64,000 nt of DNA from Edolisoma coerulescens (GCA_013397115.1 VWZW01002312.1:650425-714424), one strand, 5' to 3'. Shown: positions 25,793 through 38,985, counted from the stretch's first letter. Program-made: numbers and translations. Notes: generated by a model from the letters alone, not told the origin.

Positions 25793-25818
25793 ATACTGGA
25801 CTATGGATAGTCCAGTAT
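25793..25818. repeat. Perfect 11-bp inverted repeat with 4-base loop
   Basis: ATACTGGACTA at 25793-25803 is followed by the loop TGGA and the exact reverse complement TAGTCCAGTAT at 25808-25818. The stem stops abruptly, since the next bases do not pair. It is too short for a microRNA precursor. It could form a small hairpin in DNA or RNA, or be a dyad binding site. It may also have arisen by chance or by template switching. Confidence 0.8.
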
Positions 25819-28800
25819 AGTTGCATTTCTAATTTTTATATGTTGAGAGAGAGAAGTGGAACACATGTGAAGAAAGATACACCCCTGAGATGTGAAGAGG
25901 GTCTTCAGTTGTTCAGTCACATACAAACCTGGTTAATAAAGCTGCAAATGTTTTGGTTCATTCTTCATTATTTATTTTATATTTCTATCTTGATAGTTAC
26001 ATGTTTGGTTTTTTTTAAAATAAGGCTATGTTTGTTTGGTGAGGCTTCTATCTTACTCTTTCTGCAAACTGACTTTAAAAAAAAGTATCATGATATATTA
26101 TTGCTGTGCTTTTTTTCTCTAACAGTGTAAATAACCCATCAGTTTATTGAGTGGTTAGTGTTTGCTGAAGTTACATTTCAAAATGAGGCAGGAAAGTGTT
26201 ATTAGCAATCATTAACTTCAGTTTATAAATCAATTGTAACAGAGTAAAAATCAGTGTGTCTACCTAAAATCTGTCATGTAAACTAAATGTATGAGCGGTT
26301 AAATATCACTTTGTGTACCTAATTGCCATGTTTGCTGTTGAAGAGCTTAGTTGTTCAGGAATAACAGCCCATCAGCTGAGCCTGAAAGAGATCCCAGACT
26401 GATTTCAGACATCTCTAAGACAACAAACCACAGGGCCAGAAGTGAGATCTGAAGTCTAAATTGAAGTAAAGCAAGTCAAGTATTATTGGAAATTGTTATT
26501 TTAAAATTACTTTTTGAGTAACAGTGACAGCAGTAATTTTTTGAAATATGTGTCATATTTTCCACTTCAGGGAAAGCATATTACTTTTTTGACTGATGTA
26601 CCTACCAAGGGAAGAGCAACAGGTTCTGTTACTCCATTGTAGCTGCTCCGCCTTGTCAAAAGGGCCTCTGTTAAAAGAGCTGAAGTGGGATAACTTTGAA
26701 TGTGGTGCTGTCATGCCTATTCAGATTTAAACCACAGATTCATGTCTGCACCACAAACTGGAATTACTGGCGTTCTGTCAGTTCCATATATCTGTGTATA
26801 AAACTCTGCAGGAGAGAAAGATTCAAGTTATTAATTTTATTTTAAGTGCTACATACTGCAAGAGACAAAAGATCAAATAAGCTTCATGTTCAAACTAAAA
26901 CTAGACCAAACCCAGGATACATAAAGGATGAAAGGATGACTGCGTTATAGGAGAGGTCTAAAGATTGTTTAGAAAAGTGATTTAACTATTCTGATATTCA
27001 ATGGCTTTTCTTCATTAAGATTTTGTTTGTTGATAAGAGTTGAAGGGAACTTTTTGTCAGGGAAATAACTCATATTATTCTTAAGCTCCAATGCATTTTT
27101 TAAATTCTCTTCTCTAATGCTCTGTAAACCCCTTAGCCATCTACACTGAGTTGAAGGAGGTCCATTTAAAGTGGCATTGTCCAAAAAACAAAGCAAAGCC
27201 AAACCAGAAGGATTTGATAGGGCTTAAAAGCAAAAGTCTTAGACCCATAAAATGAGGTTTTTCATGTACTAAGAATGCAACGCATCTCCAAAGCTACCTC
27301 AATCAATATCTTTTTTTTTAAATGAAAATCCAAGGATTCTCTTCAGTGTAATATACTTTGTCCCATGCACAGGACATCATCATAGAAACCACGTGAGTCA
27401 AAATAGAAAAGTTCTGCGACCTAGAATTATCTTTCTGAAGCAATGGAGGAATGTCAGAAACAAGAGGAGCTTTGTTGTATCTCATCTCCCTCAGTGTGAC
27501 ATGCAAAGGGCAAGACTGGGAATTTTAAGTTGTCATTTTGCTGGACACTAAAATTAATAGAATCACAGAGTCATTGTTATTTTCAATCTTTATTTCCCTC
27601 ACAATCCCACTGGTCACCTTCTATTCTAGAGATGCTGTTTCTCTCTTTTTGCTCTCCACAGATCTGCTTTTTGTCCCTTTTTGACATCTCATTCTTCTTC
27701 TTGAGTGCTCTTTTCTTTTGTTTTGTTTTCCTGTAGGTTTATTTTATACTAGCACTGTCAAATCACTTTTTGAGACACATCTTTTTCTGCTGATCTGACA
27801 TCTCTATAAATGTCTTTCATTGATTAGGAACTGAGAACAATAATGTATTTGAACTCTGACTTATTTTGGCACTACAGGCTTAATTGCCAGTATCTACATT
27901 TTTGAAAATTTGTATTCAGATATTAGAAGGATAGAGCTTACCCTGCTTTATTTTGAAAACAAAACCAATCCTTCTCCAATATCCTTACTATTTTAAAAGT
28001 TAAGAACAGATATTTAGTACAAATACCTGCTGGCCTACATTTCAGAAATTTGTGGTCATCCCTATGAAGGTTGTGAATGAGTAGATCTGAAGGCACATAG
28101 CATTTCTGAGAGCTCAGCCTCTTGCCTGAGACCTCTGAGCCTCCAGTGATGTGCAGCCTGGCACATGCCTGTGTCAGACAAGTTAGCCGCAGTTCTTACT
28201 GCTTCATTTGCTGGGACTGGGCATGCAGGGGGTCTGTATTAAAAAAAACCCCATGTATATCCTCAGACAAGAGGACATGAATCTGTAATGAACTGCAAAG
28301 CTGAGAAATGTGATCATAATTCTAGTAGCTGTGGATTTCAAGTCGGTTTTTCTCATTTACTTGAGTAAAAGTGATGCTTTTCTGTTGCTCTAGGTAGTTG
28401 AAAATTTATTAATTGTTAGAAAAGTTTTTGAATCTTAATTTTCCTTAGATGCCTTTCTGAGAAAGAATATTGCCAGAATTAGTGGTTGCTGTAACTGGTT
28501 CTGTGTAAGCTTTTTCAGAATAAAGATTTTTTTTTTCAGAGCTTACTCTAAAGTTAAGACTGTTTTGAACCATCTGGCCAAGGGCCGTAAAGAAAGTAAG
28601 CAACAGAGTGCTTGAGGGGGAAGCTGCTATGCTAGAAGGAAAACCACTGTGCAGATGCAAACCAGGAGAACTTCCAATGCACTGTTTGGAGGACTTTGTT
28701 TGGAGAAAAGAGATGAGGACAACTAAGCTCCAAATAGTCATAAAATTATTAAGTTTATTAACACTTTTATATACAGTTTAAAATAAACACTGAAGAAATC

Positions 28801-29844
28801 ACAGTTTTTCTCCTGCAGTCAGTGCAATATACATTAGATTGAGAACTTTTTAGGCAAAGCAGCTTAGTCGCTCATCCGTGTCTTTACAAAATGGCATCCT
28901 AACTGAGAAAGGTTTTAGATGCCAAGACATTTTTAAAAGGCAAAAGTGAATCATTTATTTGTGTTCTTGTCCAAAGTAACAGAACACAATGGAGAGAAGC
29001 AAAAGGGAAGAAAAATCTTTGCCAGTTTCTCTCTTCTTAAATGTCACTTTATCTGGATGATGATCAGCTGGATTGACTTTGTGAGACAGACTTTATTTAT
29101 ATATACAAAAATTGCTTAAACAGCAAAAATAAATTCCAGCATTTTATAACTTCATATTCCAGAGACAATAATGTGCAGCTCGCTGTGATTTGTAAAACTG
29201 CCAGTGTATTTTGAATGCAAGTTCAAATTAGATTGTAGTTATGAAATATGTGCCTATGAGCATATAAATTTAAAAGAATATATTATTGCAGCCAACATTT
29301 AATATCAGGAGTTGGCTTTAGCAATGTTTGCAATATAAAATACAAAACAATTTTCTGAATTTTTAACATAGTGAATTATTATAAAAGAAAAAATTTCAGT
29401 GTTGCAGTATTTGTAGATTAAATTTTTCTGAATTTTTCTCTATAAATGAATCAGTTGTTTTCATGCAAACTTTCACATATTCTTAGAGGGTTTTTTTGCA
29501 GTACTTTCATAGATAATCTCAGATGAGAATGAAAAAACCCTAAATTCAGTATTATCTTTTCAACCCAGTCTGTTTTATGTTTTAACCCTCCCTTAGACAT
29601 GTAATAGAAACCAAACAAACCAAAAAGTTACATGGAAAATGCTGACAGTAGTTTAAAAGGCTGTCTCTAGTTTTTGTACGTTTTGTGCAAACACACTGAA
29701 ATACAGCCCATATGGTCTCAACCAATAGTGAACACAGTCTGTTAGAAACGCTGCATAAATTAAGTTGTTTCAAATAACTACTGTTGCAGTTTGGATTTAT
29801 TTTCTTTGTATTGATGGAATAGATGCTCATGGAAATGGTGTTCA
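25819..29844. other. Unannotated AT-rich sequence
   Basis: No gene recognised. Frames include 114 codons at 25786-26130 plus, and 98 codons at 28445-28741 minus whose first 20 residues look like a weak signal peptide. The latter has no known family and no visible promoter or splice context that supports it. A T-rich run lies at 28526-28538. The region 28080-28230 is a little GC-richer without an explanation. Confidence 0.45.
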
Positions 29845-31083
29845 GATACATACAAGACAAGAAAGTGAACCAACATAGCCGGGACAAAAAGGGCCTGACC
29901 AATCTCTGGGGCCTTCTGTGATGGAGTGACTGCAATGCTTAAAAGCGGAAGACCAAGTGATGTAATCTGCCTGGATTTCTGTAAGCTTTCAACACAGTCC
30001 CACACGGCATAATAAACTTCAAACTGGAGAAACCTGGATTTTAAGGGTGGACTAAGGAAATGCTGAGATGGATGCAGCCAGAGAGTTGCAGTCAATGGCT
30101 CTATGTCCAGGTGGAGGCCAGTGATGAGTGGTGTCCCTCAGGGCTGTCTTGAGACTTGGGCTCTTCAGTACATTTATCCGTGACAGAGGCAGCAGGCCCG
30201 AGTCACCCTCGGGACATTTGCAGGTGACAGGAAGCTGAGCAGTGCAGGTGACACTACAGAAGGATGGGATGCCACCCAGGGGCACCTGGACAAACTTGAG
30301 AACTGAGACCATGAGAACCTAAGGATGCTGAAAAAGTCCAAGGGCAAGGTGCTGCACCATGGTCAGAGCAGTCTCAGACATGAGTACAGAACTGGGAAAG
30401 GAACTTATTAAGAGCAGCCCTGCCAAGAAGGAATTGGAGGTTCTCATGGCTGAAAAGCTGGACATGACCCAGCAGTGTGTCCTTGCAGCCCAGAAAGCCA
30501 AATGTGTCCTGTGCTGCAAAGAGAGCAGCACGGCCAGCAGGGCCAGGGAGGGGATTCTGCCCCTCTGCTCTGCTCTGGTGAGACCCCACCTGCAGTGCTG
30601 CATCCAGCTCTAGGGTCCCAGCACAAGAAGGACCTGTTGGAGCAAGTCCAGAGAGGCCACAGAGATAATGAGCAGGCTGGAGCACCTTTTCTATGAAGAG
30701 AGGCTGAGAGAGTTGGGATTGTTGAGCCTGGAGAAGATAAGGCTCCAGGAAGACCATTTCAGCCTTCTAAGAATTAAAGGGACTTAAAAGAGGGAGAGCA
30801 ACATTTTACAGGGAGAGATAGTGATAGAGAGAGTGGTTTTAAGACAAAAAAGGGAAAATTATTAGATATTAGGAAGAAATTATTTATTCAGAGGGTAGTG
30901 AGGCACGAAACAGGTTGATCAGAGAAGTTTGTATGCCCATTTTGTGGCTTTGTTCATGGCCAAGTTTGATGGAGCTCTGAATAGTCTGGTCCAGAGGAAG
31001 GTGTCCCTGCCAATGGCAGAGGGGTTGGAACTAGGTGATATTTAAGGTCCCTTCTAACCCAAGCCATTCTATGTCTCTATGAT
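29845..31083 (+). mobile_element. 5'-truncated CR1 LINE reaching into the reverse transcriptase, sense
   Basis: The copy begins near a GAAAGTGAACCAACATAGCC segment, followed by GCCTGACCAATCTCTGGGGC and TGATGGAGTGACTGCAATG. These are the ORF2 residues CLTNL and YDGVT upstream of reverse transcriptase motif A. Then comes a damaged motif region, CTGGATTTCTGTAAGC (LDFCKAF-like) with AACACAGTCCCACACGGCAT (NTVPHGI). GTGGTGTCCCTCAGGGCTGT covers the SGVPQG motif. EKLDMTQQCVLAAQKAK and ILPLCSALVRPHLQCCIQL are readable near 30450-30613. The 3' region has GAGGCTGAGAGAGTTGGGAT and ends in GGTCCCTTCTAACCCAAGCC then ATTCTATGTCTCTATGATT. Stops and frameshifts throughout make it dead. The 5' border is approximate. 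Confidence 0.93.
30359..30613 (+). pseudogene. CR1 ORF2 C-terminal remnant
   Basis: This is the only long intact piece of ORF2 inside the CR1 copy at 29845-31083. Readable residues include KSSPAKKELEVL, EKLDMTQQCVLAAQKAK, SRAREGILPLCSALV and RPHLQCCIQL, the C-terminal part of the CR1 polymerase after the YADD-containing palm. It ends in a TAG where CR1 normally reads LWGPQ, since TCTAGGGTCCC replaces TCTGGGGTCCC. Catalytic residues lie upstream in disrupted frames. It cannot code for an active protein. Confidence 0.8.
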
Positions 31084-33104
31084 TTTTCTTTTTTGAGAAA
31101 ATACATTGCAAAGTTGATGAGCACCATTTAATTAAAAAAAGAACACCCTAAATAAAGAAAGAGGAAGACTTGATGCCTTTCCTCTTATTTTAATTAGAGA
31201 TTCTCTTTCTGCATTTAACGTAGCAGCATATATCTAGAAGGAATTTAGCTGGATTGAATTAAATGTTAAAAATAGAGATAGCTTTGCTAATCAAGTGCTG
31301 AAGGAGAGCATCAAGAAAAAAGAATAGATTGACTTGCTATGCTAGAAGGGTATAATTAAACTATGTAAAAGTAAAACACTAGCTAGGTATTGAGTAAAGC
31401 TCTACTAGTCTCAGAATTGCTGTCCTACAGGATGTCGAGGTCTACATATAAATATTCCTCCGCGGATATCCATATAATAGGCTAAGCTGTGACATGCTTG
31501 ATGACAGACAAAATATCTCTTACTCAGAAGGGTAAAGAGGAAAGATGCACATTGTCCATGTCTAATGTGGCAGTGCACTGGCAATACTGAAATGCTTGCA
31601 TCCAATTTAGGCAATTTATACTTCCACAAGAACATGAAGTTTCTGGCTACTGTCATCTTTGGTGGTATTTACAGCCAGTGTTGCTGAGGGTTTCTTTGGG
31701 ATTTACAGTGCGACATGGTTTTCTTGTGCCTGGTACATTGCTTAATAAGGGGAAATTCAAACACATAAATATGGAATAAAGAGTTCAGATAGAACAAACA
31801 AATTAGTCCTAAACTGAGAAGAAATTTAGAATCAATGAATATCAGAACATACTGTATCTCTCCCTCCCAATGCCTGACTATTCAGGAGAAGTAGGTCTTA
31901 CATAAGTTTTCAGTGGTAGGCATAGCTGCTGTACTATATATATGCATATTCCTTTTGATCACCTTACTTTTCTCCCCTCTGGGGAGGAAGGGGTGAGAGG
32001 TCAGAAGTGTAGCTTTTTTGAACCCTGATAATTACTACATTAAATATGGAATGGGGCAGTGGTTTCTTGGCATTGTTCATCTCTCACACAATCCAAATAT
32101 GATAAGATGTGTGGCCAAATATGGAAATATGTCAAGGTTACATTTCTATAAAAGGAAAAATTTTAATACTATGTACATTCAGTTCAACTGCTACAAATAA
32201 GAGGGAGGAGAGGCAAAAAATCCTCAATCCCCATGTTATATAAACTTATAGGTTTTATCCTGGTACCACAGGATTTATCAAGTTCATCTTGAATTGTCCA
32301 AAACCTAGCTTTCTGTCATAAAGTAGGCAGGAAGCCATAATCCACAGAAGGATAGATAGACAGCTGAGAGGAGCAGTTCTGTCTGTCTTAAAATAGATGT
32401 CTGAATCATGGAAACAGACTACCCCAGCAAGTGCCTATCAGAGCTGTCTCTAGCAGAGCCTAGCTGACCAGTTTAAATGAGCAACCAATCCTCTGACAGC
32501 TCAAGGCTAGTGAGAAAACTCCTTTCTTAGTGTGCCTTGTTTAACTCTCAGTGAATAATTCATGACGGGTAATGTACTCTCAATGTAACCTTCATTTGTT
32601 CTCATAGAAGCTGTCCAGTAACTTGCGACTTTTTAAAATACATTGCTTTTTGCCTTTAATTACAGTTTTGAGTTTGACAGTTTTGCATTAAAAATCAAGC
32701 ACATTTTGTACTTTCGAGTGTTCATATAGAATGTTTGGGGGTTTTTTTTGTCTTCACCCCATACAAGACAGATTAAATCTTTGGAGTTTTCCATACCTCA
32801 AAAACAAACAGAAATGAAACATGACTAGCAAATTTTATACAAATTCAAGTGGATTTTTTGAAACATGAGTTTCATAGAGGTACACTTCCTCTTGAAGAAA
32901 GGCTTTGTAACATAATGAATAATTTAGACTTAATTTTAGTTCCTGACATTTTTCTGAAGGACTTAGAAGTATGGATGATGTCATTCTACCAAACAAGAGT
33001 CTTATCCATGTCTGACTCACTCAGATCATGATCCCATACCTGTGGATGCCAAGTTTCCAGTGAAGAACATGGAGAAATCCACTCCGCTGTTTTGTCAAGA
33101 ACTC
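31084..33104. other. Unannotated AT-rich sequence
   Basis: No gene or named repeat. Open frames are 81 codons or less. The segment 32290-32560 is slightly GC-richer, with a GATAGATAGACAG stretch, and is unexplained. Confidence 0.5.
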
Positions 33105-33156
33105 TGCTGTTACACTAATGTAGTGTACATAACATGCTGTTACATAATGTAGTGTA
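33105..33156. repeat. Imperfect 30-bp tandem duplication
   Basis: TGCTGTTACACTAATGTAGT at 33105 recurs as TGCTGTTACATAATGTAGTG at 33135, with one base lost and a partial second unit. It is a local two-unit duplication. Confidence 0.7.
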
Positions 33157-33688
33157 ATCACCTCAGATTTGCTGTCAGGATGACTTTCGGATAGTAAAAT
33201 TTGATTGTTTCCAAAAAGACAAAATGTTACAGAAACATTTGTTTTAGAGCATGGGTGGTTGGGGTAGGCAGCTTTTTTGTTAGTGTTCAGTTTTTGTTCT
33301 AGACAAGACAAAATTGGAAAACAAAAAAAGAGGTTTAATATATAAGACTAGCTAACATACTTAAATTTTAAGTGTGAATTTTCAGGTTGTTCATACAAGT
33401 TTTGTTTGCTTGAAACGGTAGTCTCTTTTGTACTCTTGAAATACATGCATAGTCTTGGAATAGTGGTATTCCTAAGAGTCTTCCAACCTTCTCTTGTTAA
33501 TCTCACACTATCCCATTCTTCTGAACAAGATGATGATGAAAGAGGGCATGTCTTACAAAATATGATGGTTCTGATAGTAAGCCTGACACTCGAGAGTAAC
33601 TTTGTCCAGGACCAGCTGTAATTATGTAATCCTTGTAAAAGGAATATAATCCTCTCTTGCCTTTCCTAGCAGCCTCAGCTTCATTTGT
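33157..33688. other. Unannotated sequence
   Basis: No gene or named repeat. A 96-codon minus-strand frame at 33021-33311 and a 71-codon plus-strand frame at 33406-33621 have no recognisable domain. Confidence 0.5.
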
Positions 33689-33707
33689 AAAAAAAAAAAA
33701 AAAAAAA
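33689..33707. repeat. Run of 19 A
   Basis: An uninterrupted run of 19 A follows TTCATTTGT. It could be the tail of a retrocopy, but the upstream 200 bases show no polyadenylation signal in position and no gene-like sequence, so I treat it as simple sequence. Confidence 0.9.
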
Positions 33708-34825
33708 GAGAAAGAATGTTAGTCTACCTTTTTTTTAGCCTAAAAAACTGGCATATTACTCTTGGAAACCATAGCTACTGCTTTACTCCCTACCGAGTTA
33801 AGTATGAGCCACCAATATTTATTTTTTAAGCAACTATTTAGCTAAGAAATTGTAGTCTGAGTTTTTGTGGAGCAAATAGTTCAAAAACAGAAGGTCTGAT
33901 GGAAACATTGATAGATTTTTCCTTTAACCTTGTAATTAGTGCTGTATTATTGCAGTAAGCCCATTTAGATGTGACAAAAAGACTATGTTTTTATAATGCA
34001 ACCCATATTTTTGTGTGTCTATGTGTTCACACGTATTTAGATAGATACATTCCTGGTTCAATCTGGGAGGGATTTGTATGTTTATTTTAAAGAAAATAGA
34101 AAAGCAGCCTGACACACTAGGCAGCCTTAGCTCAGCTGAAGTCCAAAGTCTTCCAGTAGGGTAGTATTTAACTTTAGGCTATTTACTGTTATGCAGTGTT
34201 AATCCAACATCAGCAGACATCATTTATTCCAACCTTAATGACAGATGTAACCATAGACCACAGCCACAGCTAGTGGCACTCTTTGCCTAGAATATAACGT
34301 TTCTCAGGAAAAAAGTATTCCCCTACTCCTAAAAATTAACTCTTTTTGTTTTCTTTTTGAATCTCTAGCAAGGTTCTATTTTGATCTCTGCCCTCAAATC
34401 TATGTGGACCAGCAATGGTCAGTTAGTACTGAGGTTGCTAACCTCTAATTGCATAACTGATTAAATCAAATTAAAAGTAGGCAGGAGTAAAGGCAGAAGG
34501 ACACATTTTCAGCCTGACATACATCAAGAACCTGACTTTGCTATGTAAGGGAGCGAGGCACTGTAAGGCCTCTGTGACACAGACCTCTACTGCTCATGGT
34601 GCAGCTCAGGCAGCAGCACCTGGCAGCTCCAAAGGAAACCGAGACTGAGCACCTTCAGACTAGGCATCGTATTAGAATTGGGTATTCTCACTGAAGACCC
34701 TCTTTGCCATGCTGCCTATGAGGAGTTTTGCACGTTTGATTCTCTGTAAGGCTTTTGTAGAGCACATAGTAACTGTTTACACTGCAAGCACTGAGCTAAT
34801 AAACTATATTTATTTTTAAGTTGGG
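33708..34825. other. Unannotated sequence, GC-richer at its right end
   Basis: No gene or named repeat, and no ATG-initiated frame of 60 codons. The part at 34540-34700 is richer in G and C (gtgcagctcaggcagcagca) with a few CpG, without an assignable identity. Confidence 0.5.
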
Positions 34826-34890
34826 CGGCTCAATCCAGGCAGCTAGATGTAAGTCGATATAGAAAGGAAACACTAGCGACATACGTCACG
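34826..34890. other. CpG-bearing block with a CRE-like TGACGT word
   Basis: Five CpG occur in 65 bases (near 34826, 34855, 34877, 34884 and 34889) where the surroundings have almost none. ATACGTCACGTTTC at 34881-34894 reads GAAACGTGACGTAT on the minus strand. This contains a TGACGT half-site of the kind bound by CREB/ATF factors and an overlapping ACGTGA. Whether it binds anything is not shown. It could be a regulatory element, a conserved element or a young insertion not yet CpG-depleted. Confidence 0.3.
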
Positions 34891-37800
34891 TTTCTTCTGT
34901 GCCCTTTGGTTTGCCTTTTTGCATTCTTAAGAATAACTATGCTCTAGTTATTATTACATTTTGTAGTTCTTTTACTTATGCAGTTATGTATAACTTTTTC
35001 CTCTTTGCTAAAGGAACTCCAGTCAAAAGGGAATGTGCCGTTACCTAGAAATTAATAGCAAAGTTTAATTCCCTGGAATTCTAACCCTACAAAAAATATT
35101 TTTAAAAAAAATTTGCTATGTTGAGCAGTGGCAAAATCTTCAGGTGGGTCAAAAATTTGTTTCTCCAGTTCTCTGACTTAATACTTGTTTTTGAGAGATA
35201 CGTCTCCTGAACCTAGACCTGCGTTACTAGTTCTCAGACCCACTCATGCAGGTAATATAAGAACATCTTGTTAATCTTTTCAGTCCTTCAGCTTGTTATG
35301 CAGCACAGGACAATAAGAGGATAATCTAGTTCTGTGGATGAACTAGAATGAACTGTGCAACTCAGAGGTTCATGAAACTAATTGGTACGGAGCTTAGTTT
35401 GTGAAAAATTTTATCCTACAGTGGCATATGTACTCCTACAGATTTGAAAGTGTGGGTTCAAGTTTAAATGCATATTCTTTATTTATTGAAAACTATATTT
35501 CATATAAATGTGTAAAGTGGAAAGTATATATGAAGAAAGGAAAGATACAAACTGTGAGCAAGACCAGACGCAACAGTAACTAAACAATAACAGGGATAGT
35601 CCTGAGTGAATGAGCCCAGCTCCAAGTTTTTAAAGATATTTTGGTTATCCTACTTGAAAATAAAATGATGAAACTAAGATTGCATATCAGAAGGCAGCAG
35701 ATTGTTTTATAGCTTTCATTTGTTAATGTGTATTCCAAACACCACACTTAAGAACCCAGTCATTATGTCTGAAGGCTTGAGATTGTGAGTCCATTTCTTC
35801 AGCTTGCATAGAGCAGCAATAACCTGGCACTTATTGCCTTGTTTTTTCATCAGTTTGATGTCCAAGTGCTTTTCAAGCAGCATTGTGTGGGTTATAGTCT
35901 GTTTTACAAACTAGGAAGACAAAACTCAGAATGTTTAAGCAAGTTTTCCGTAACCTCAAGAAAGAGATGTTGCCAAGCATGGAAGAGAACAGTCAGTCCT
36001 GTACCTCATTCCCTAAGCCATGCTTTTTGCAATTCATTTTAGTATTCAATTCTGTGCACTGGTTTAATTAAATTAGTTACTAATTTGAAGATAAGTAACT
36101 AAGAGGTAAGCATACTCAAAGTGGGCTGAATCCAGCACACTTTTTATTACTGGTGTTTTAATTCTTTCTGTATCTTTTCTTCTTTAGACAATTTACCTAT
36201 ACAGCTAAAACCTCAGTTGATGATACATGCAGATAAAAAATATTGTTACTTTTCTTGCTAATTTTGTTATTAGTGTATATAGTAGTGCTGAATGCATCCA
36301 TCTTTTAGTACTTTCATTAATTTTAAATCTTTTCTTCATTATTTTTATTATACAATCAACCCTTGCCTTAAATGTGGTGGCATCCCAACAAGACTTCTAT
36401 TCCAAAGCCTTTTTCCTGCCACCCTAAAAAATAAAATGATTCCGGAAAGGAAAAAAATAAAGGGTGTCTTTTCTTTTGTTTTTATTTACAGGGTTACATG
36501 CACAAATCAGCTATTTAAACAATAGTCATTTCTCTATTTATTGTCTTAATTTTCCTTAATTTTGTTTTTCCTCTTAATTCCTCAAATTATGAGAAATTGG
36601 GAGTTTTTATTATTTTACCCCATACCAGATACAAAAATAAATACTACATAATCATCTATGAGCACAGTGGACTGGTATGCTCCTATCTTTACATAAAAAA
36701 CAAATTTGCATTTGATGTTAATTGTAGCACACAGATTTTATGTATGAATTAGAAGCTATTTTTAATTGCCAAAGTTCATCAAATGGGTTCTCTAGAAACC
36801 TCTCTAGAAAGAGGCTGGCCTTTCTCACAATGAATATTAAGAGGTTCCTTTGGTTTAGCTTCGACAAAGTCAACTGATGAATTTCAGATAAAACTAACAT
36901 TCCCTGGAGGACTGTGATCTCTCCTTTCTACTGATAGACTCCCTTTTTTGTGGGAAGCCTGTGATTCTAAGGTTGCTACCTTAAGACAGGCTCTGATTAG
37001 GCCACTTGAAGTATGGTTGCTTAATATATATTTCATAATAGGTGAAGTTAATAGGCACTTGGAGAACAGGAGTATGTTTCTAAGGAGCTGAGGATGGAGA
37101 CTAAGAAAGCAAGCATGTTCATGGTGGGTGTTAGTATTTAGTTAATAAGATGGAGAACTGCGAACCCACGAGAACTTTTTTTCTGAATTCGTATTGAAAA
37201 ACACCGACTCAAATATTTGAGTACCTGCAACTAGAGTGTATTTATATTGCATAGTAGTGTTTAGTGTCTAAATGTGTTAATATTTCTAGTTATATTTCTA
37301 ACAACTACAAGCAAGAGGCAGCATCTTGTCTGACAAACTATTGAGAACAGACTGTCCTCGGATATTTACTTTGTGGCACAGCAGAAATAGCTTCGAATAT
37401 TCTATTTCAGTATGGTATTACAAAAAACTTTGTCAAAAGCTTTGTTTTCCTTCATTTTGTGTTCCTACATAAAACTGGAATAATGCTCATATTTATAAAT
37501 AATAAATAATCAAGCAAACTTTAAAAAAATCACCTTTAACATGGCCAGGTATTCTGTAACAATCTAGGACCTCTGTTTTGTCTGGTTTTCTTTTTTCATG
37601 ACCTGTTCCATCTGTTAAAGGAATAAAAAATTTCACAACATGGTGCCTGATTTATGTGCACTTCTATAGATGTGTGACCTCCACAGTGACAGACCCAACT
37701 GTTACTAAAGGTCCCATGACTGTATGACCCTTCAAGCTAAATTTACCACAGATGCCTTTTCCGTTCATTGAAGTTAACTTTTTTGATTGCATAGGACTCT

Positions 37801-38947
37801 TACAAAAGGTCTTTTGCAAGTCACTTAAGTGATATTTGAGAGATAAGTGCCAGAAAAGATGAAGAACAGAACACAGAGCAAGAAATGTTATTAACACTCC
37901 TTCTGCTGTTGTGGAACACTTTATATGCAGATCACTGGCAAAAGCCTCCAGGGCAGTTAGGATCTTTCCTGGTGATATACAGTGTAGTTGGTAATGCATT
38001 TTATTGTACTGTTATAAAATAAAGTGCAAAGGTTGTAGAGAGCCTTACACACATTCCAGTTTGATAAATTTTGTGATCTTTTGATGCGTAATCTATTTAT
38101 CATTTTTCCTTCCATTTGCCAAGTCTATATAAATTTTATAAATGCAATCTTCAGTGCTTGTTTTCATTATTAATCTAGATGCACTGCCATCAAAACTAAT
38201 GTACTGCAACACCTGTAGAGACTGCAAAGGAATGGCTATTAAGCATGTAAACACTTGTTCAGCAATAAATTTGTTCTTTCAGTTTAAAAGCAATTCTAAC
38301 ACAGTTCAGAGCATTTGCAAAAGTGTATAAATGAAACAATATAATCCCTATTTTTTACACTGCATTTTTTCCTCTTTTAATGGTGAAATTGCCAAATATA
38401 TTAACATAGGAATTAACTCCCAAAGTTTTTATAATATTTTTTTGGCTAGATATTATAAAGGCAATTTTTTTGATAATGCATAAACTATTATTGTAATTAT
38501 TATAACAGGAAAAGGTATCTGCAGTAGAGCAGAAAGGACATCATGTTGTAGTTCTTCAAGTAAGGTATTTTGTCCTTCAGTGATTAATAACAATCACTAT
38601 CTGTATGTGTGTTTGACTTTAACAGTCAACAAGGAATTTCATTTTTACTTAACTTCCCCTCAGTGTTCTGAATGACTTTCAGACAGGGAACACTTTCTAG
38701 TTTGAAGTTAGACAATAGTTCTTATTCAAAGTATCTAAGCAAGTGTTAGGAGAAAGAGAAAGGGAAGAATTACATTTCTGGGTAAGGGTTTTAGTTGACT
38801 TGGAATAAAAAAACCCTTTGTTCCTTTCTTTACTCCACAGAGACTAATTTGTCTAGCATGTCTCTAAGTGGAATTTCCCTGCAAACTCAGAAACGTTACT
38901 GTAACTTACATTCATCCTTTCCTTTCATTTATTACCCATAAGTATTG
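34891..38947. other. Unannotated AT-rich sequence
   Basis: No gene recognised. The best frame is 111 codons at 37664-37999 on the minus strand, with a hydrophobic middle and no known domain. TA-rich and T-rich stretches at 36300-36360 and 36540-36650 are simple composition effects. Confidence 0.5.
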
Positions 38948-38951
38948 TTTC

Positions 38952-38982
<31 letters not shown>

Positions 38983-38985
38983 TTT
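38948..38985. repeat. Poly-T tract with single C interruptions
   Basis: A pyrimidine-only run of 38 bases consists of T blocks of 9-13 separated by single C. This is low-complexity sequence, likely to be length-variable and error-prone in assembly. Confidence 0.9.

Noticed and set aside
30374..30757. 127-codon minus-strand frame and several others inside 30052-30757
   Set aside because: They are antisense or out-of-frame shadows of the CR1 copy at 29845-31083.
33500..33707. Possible processed retrocopy ending in the 19-A run
   Set aside because: The upstream sequence has no gene-like frame, no AATAAA in position and no target-site duplication that I can see.
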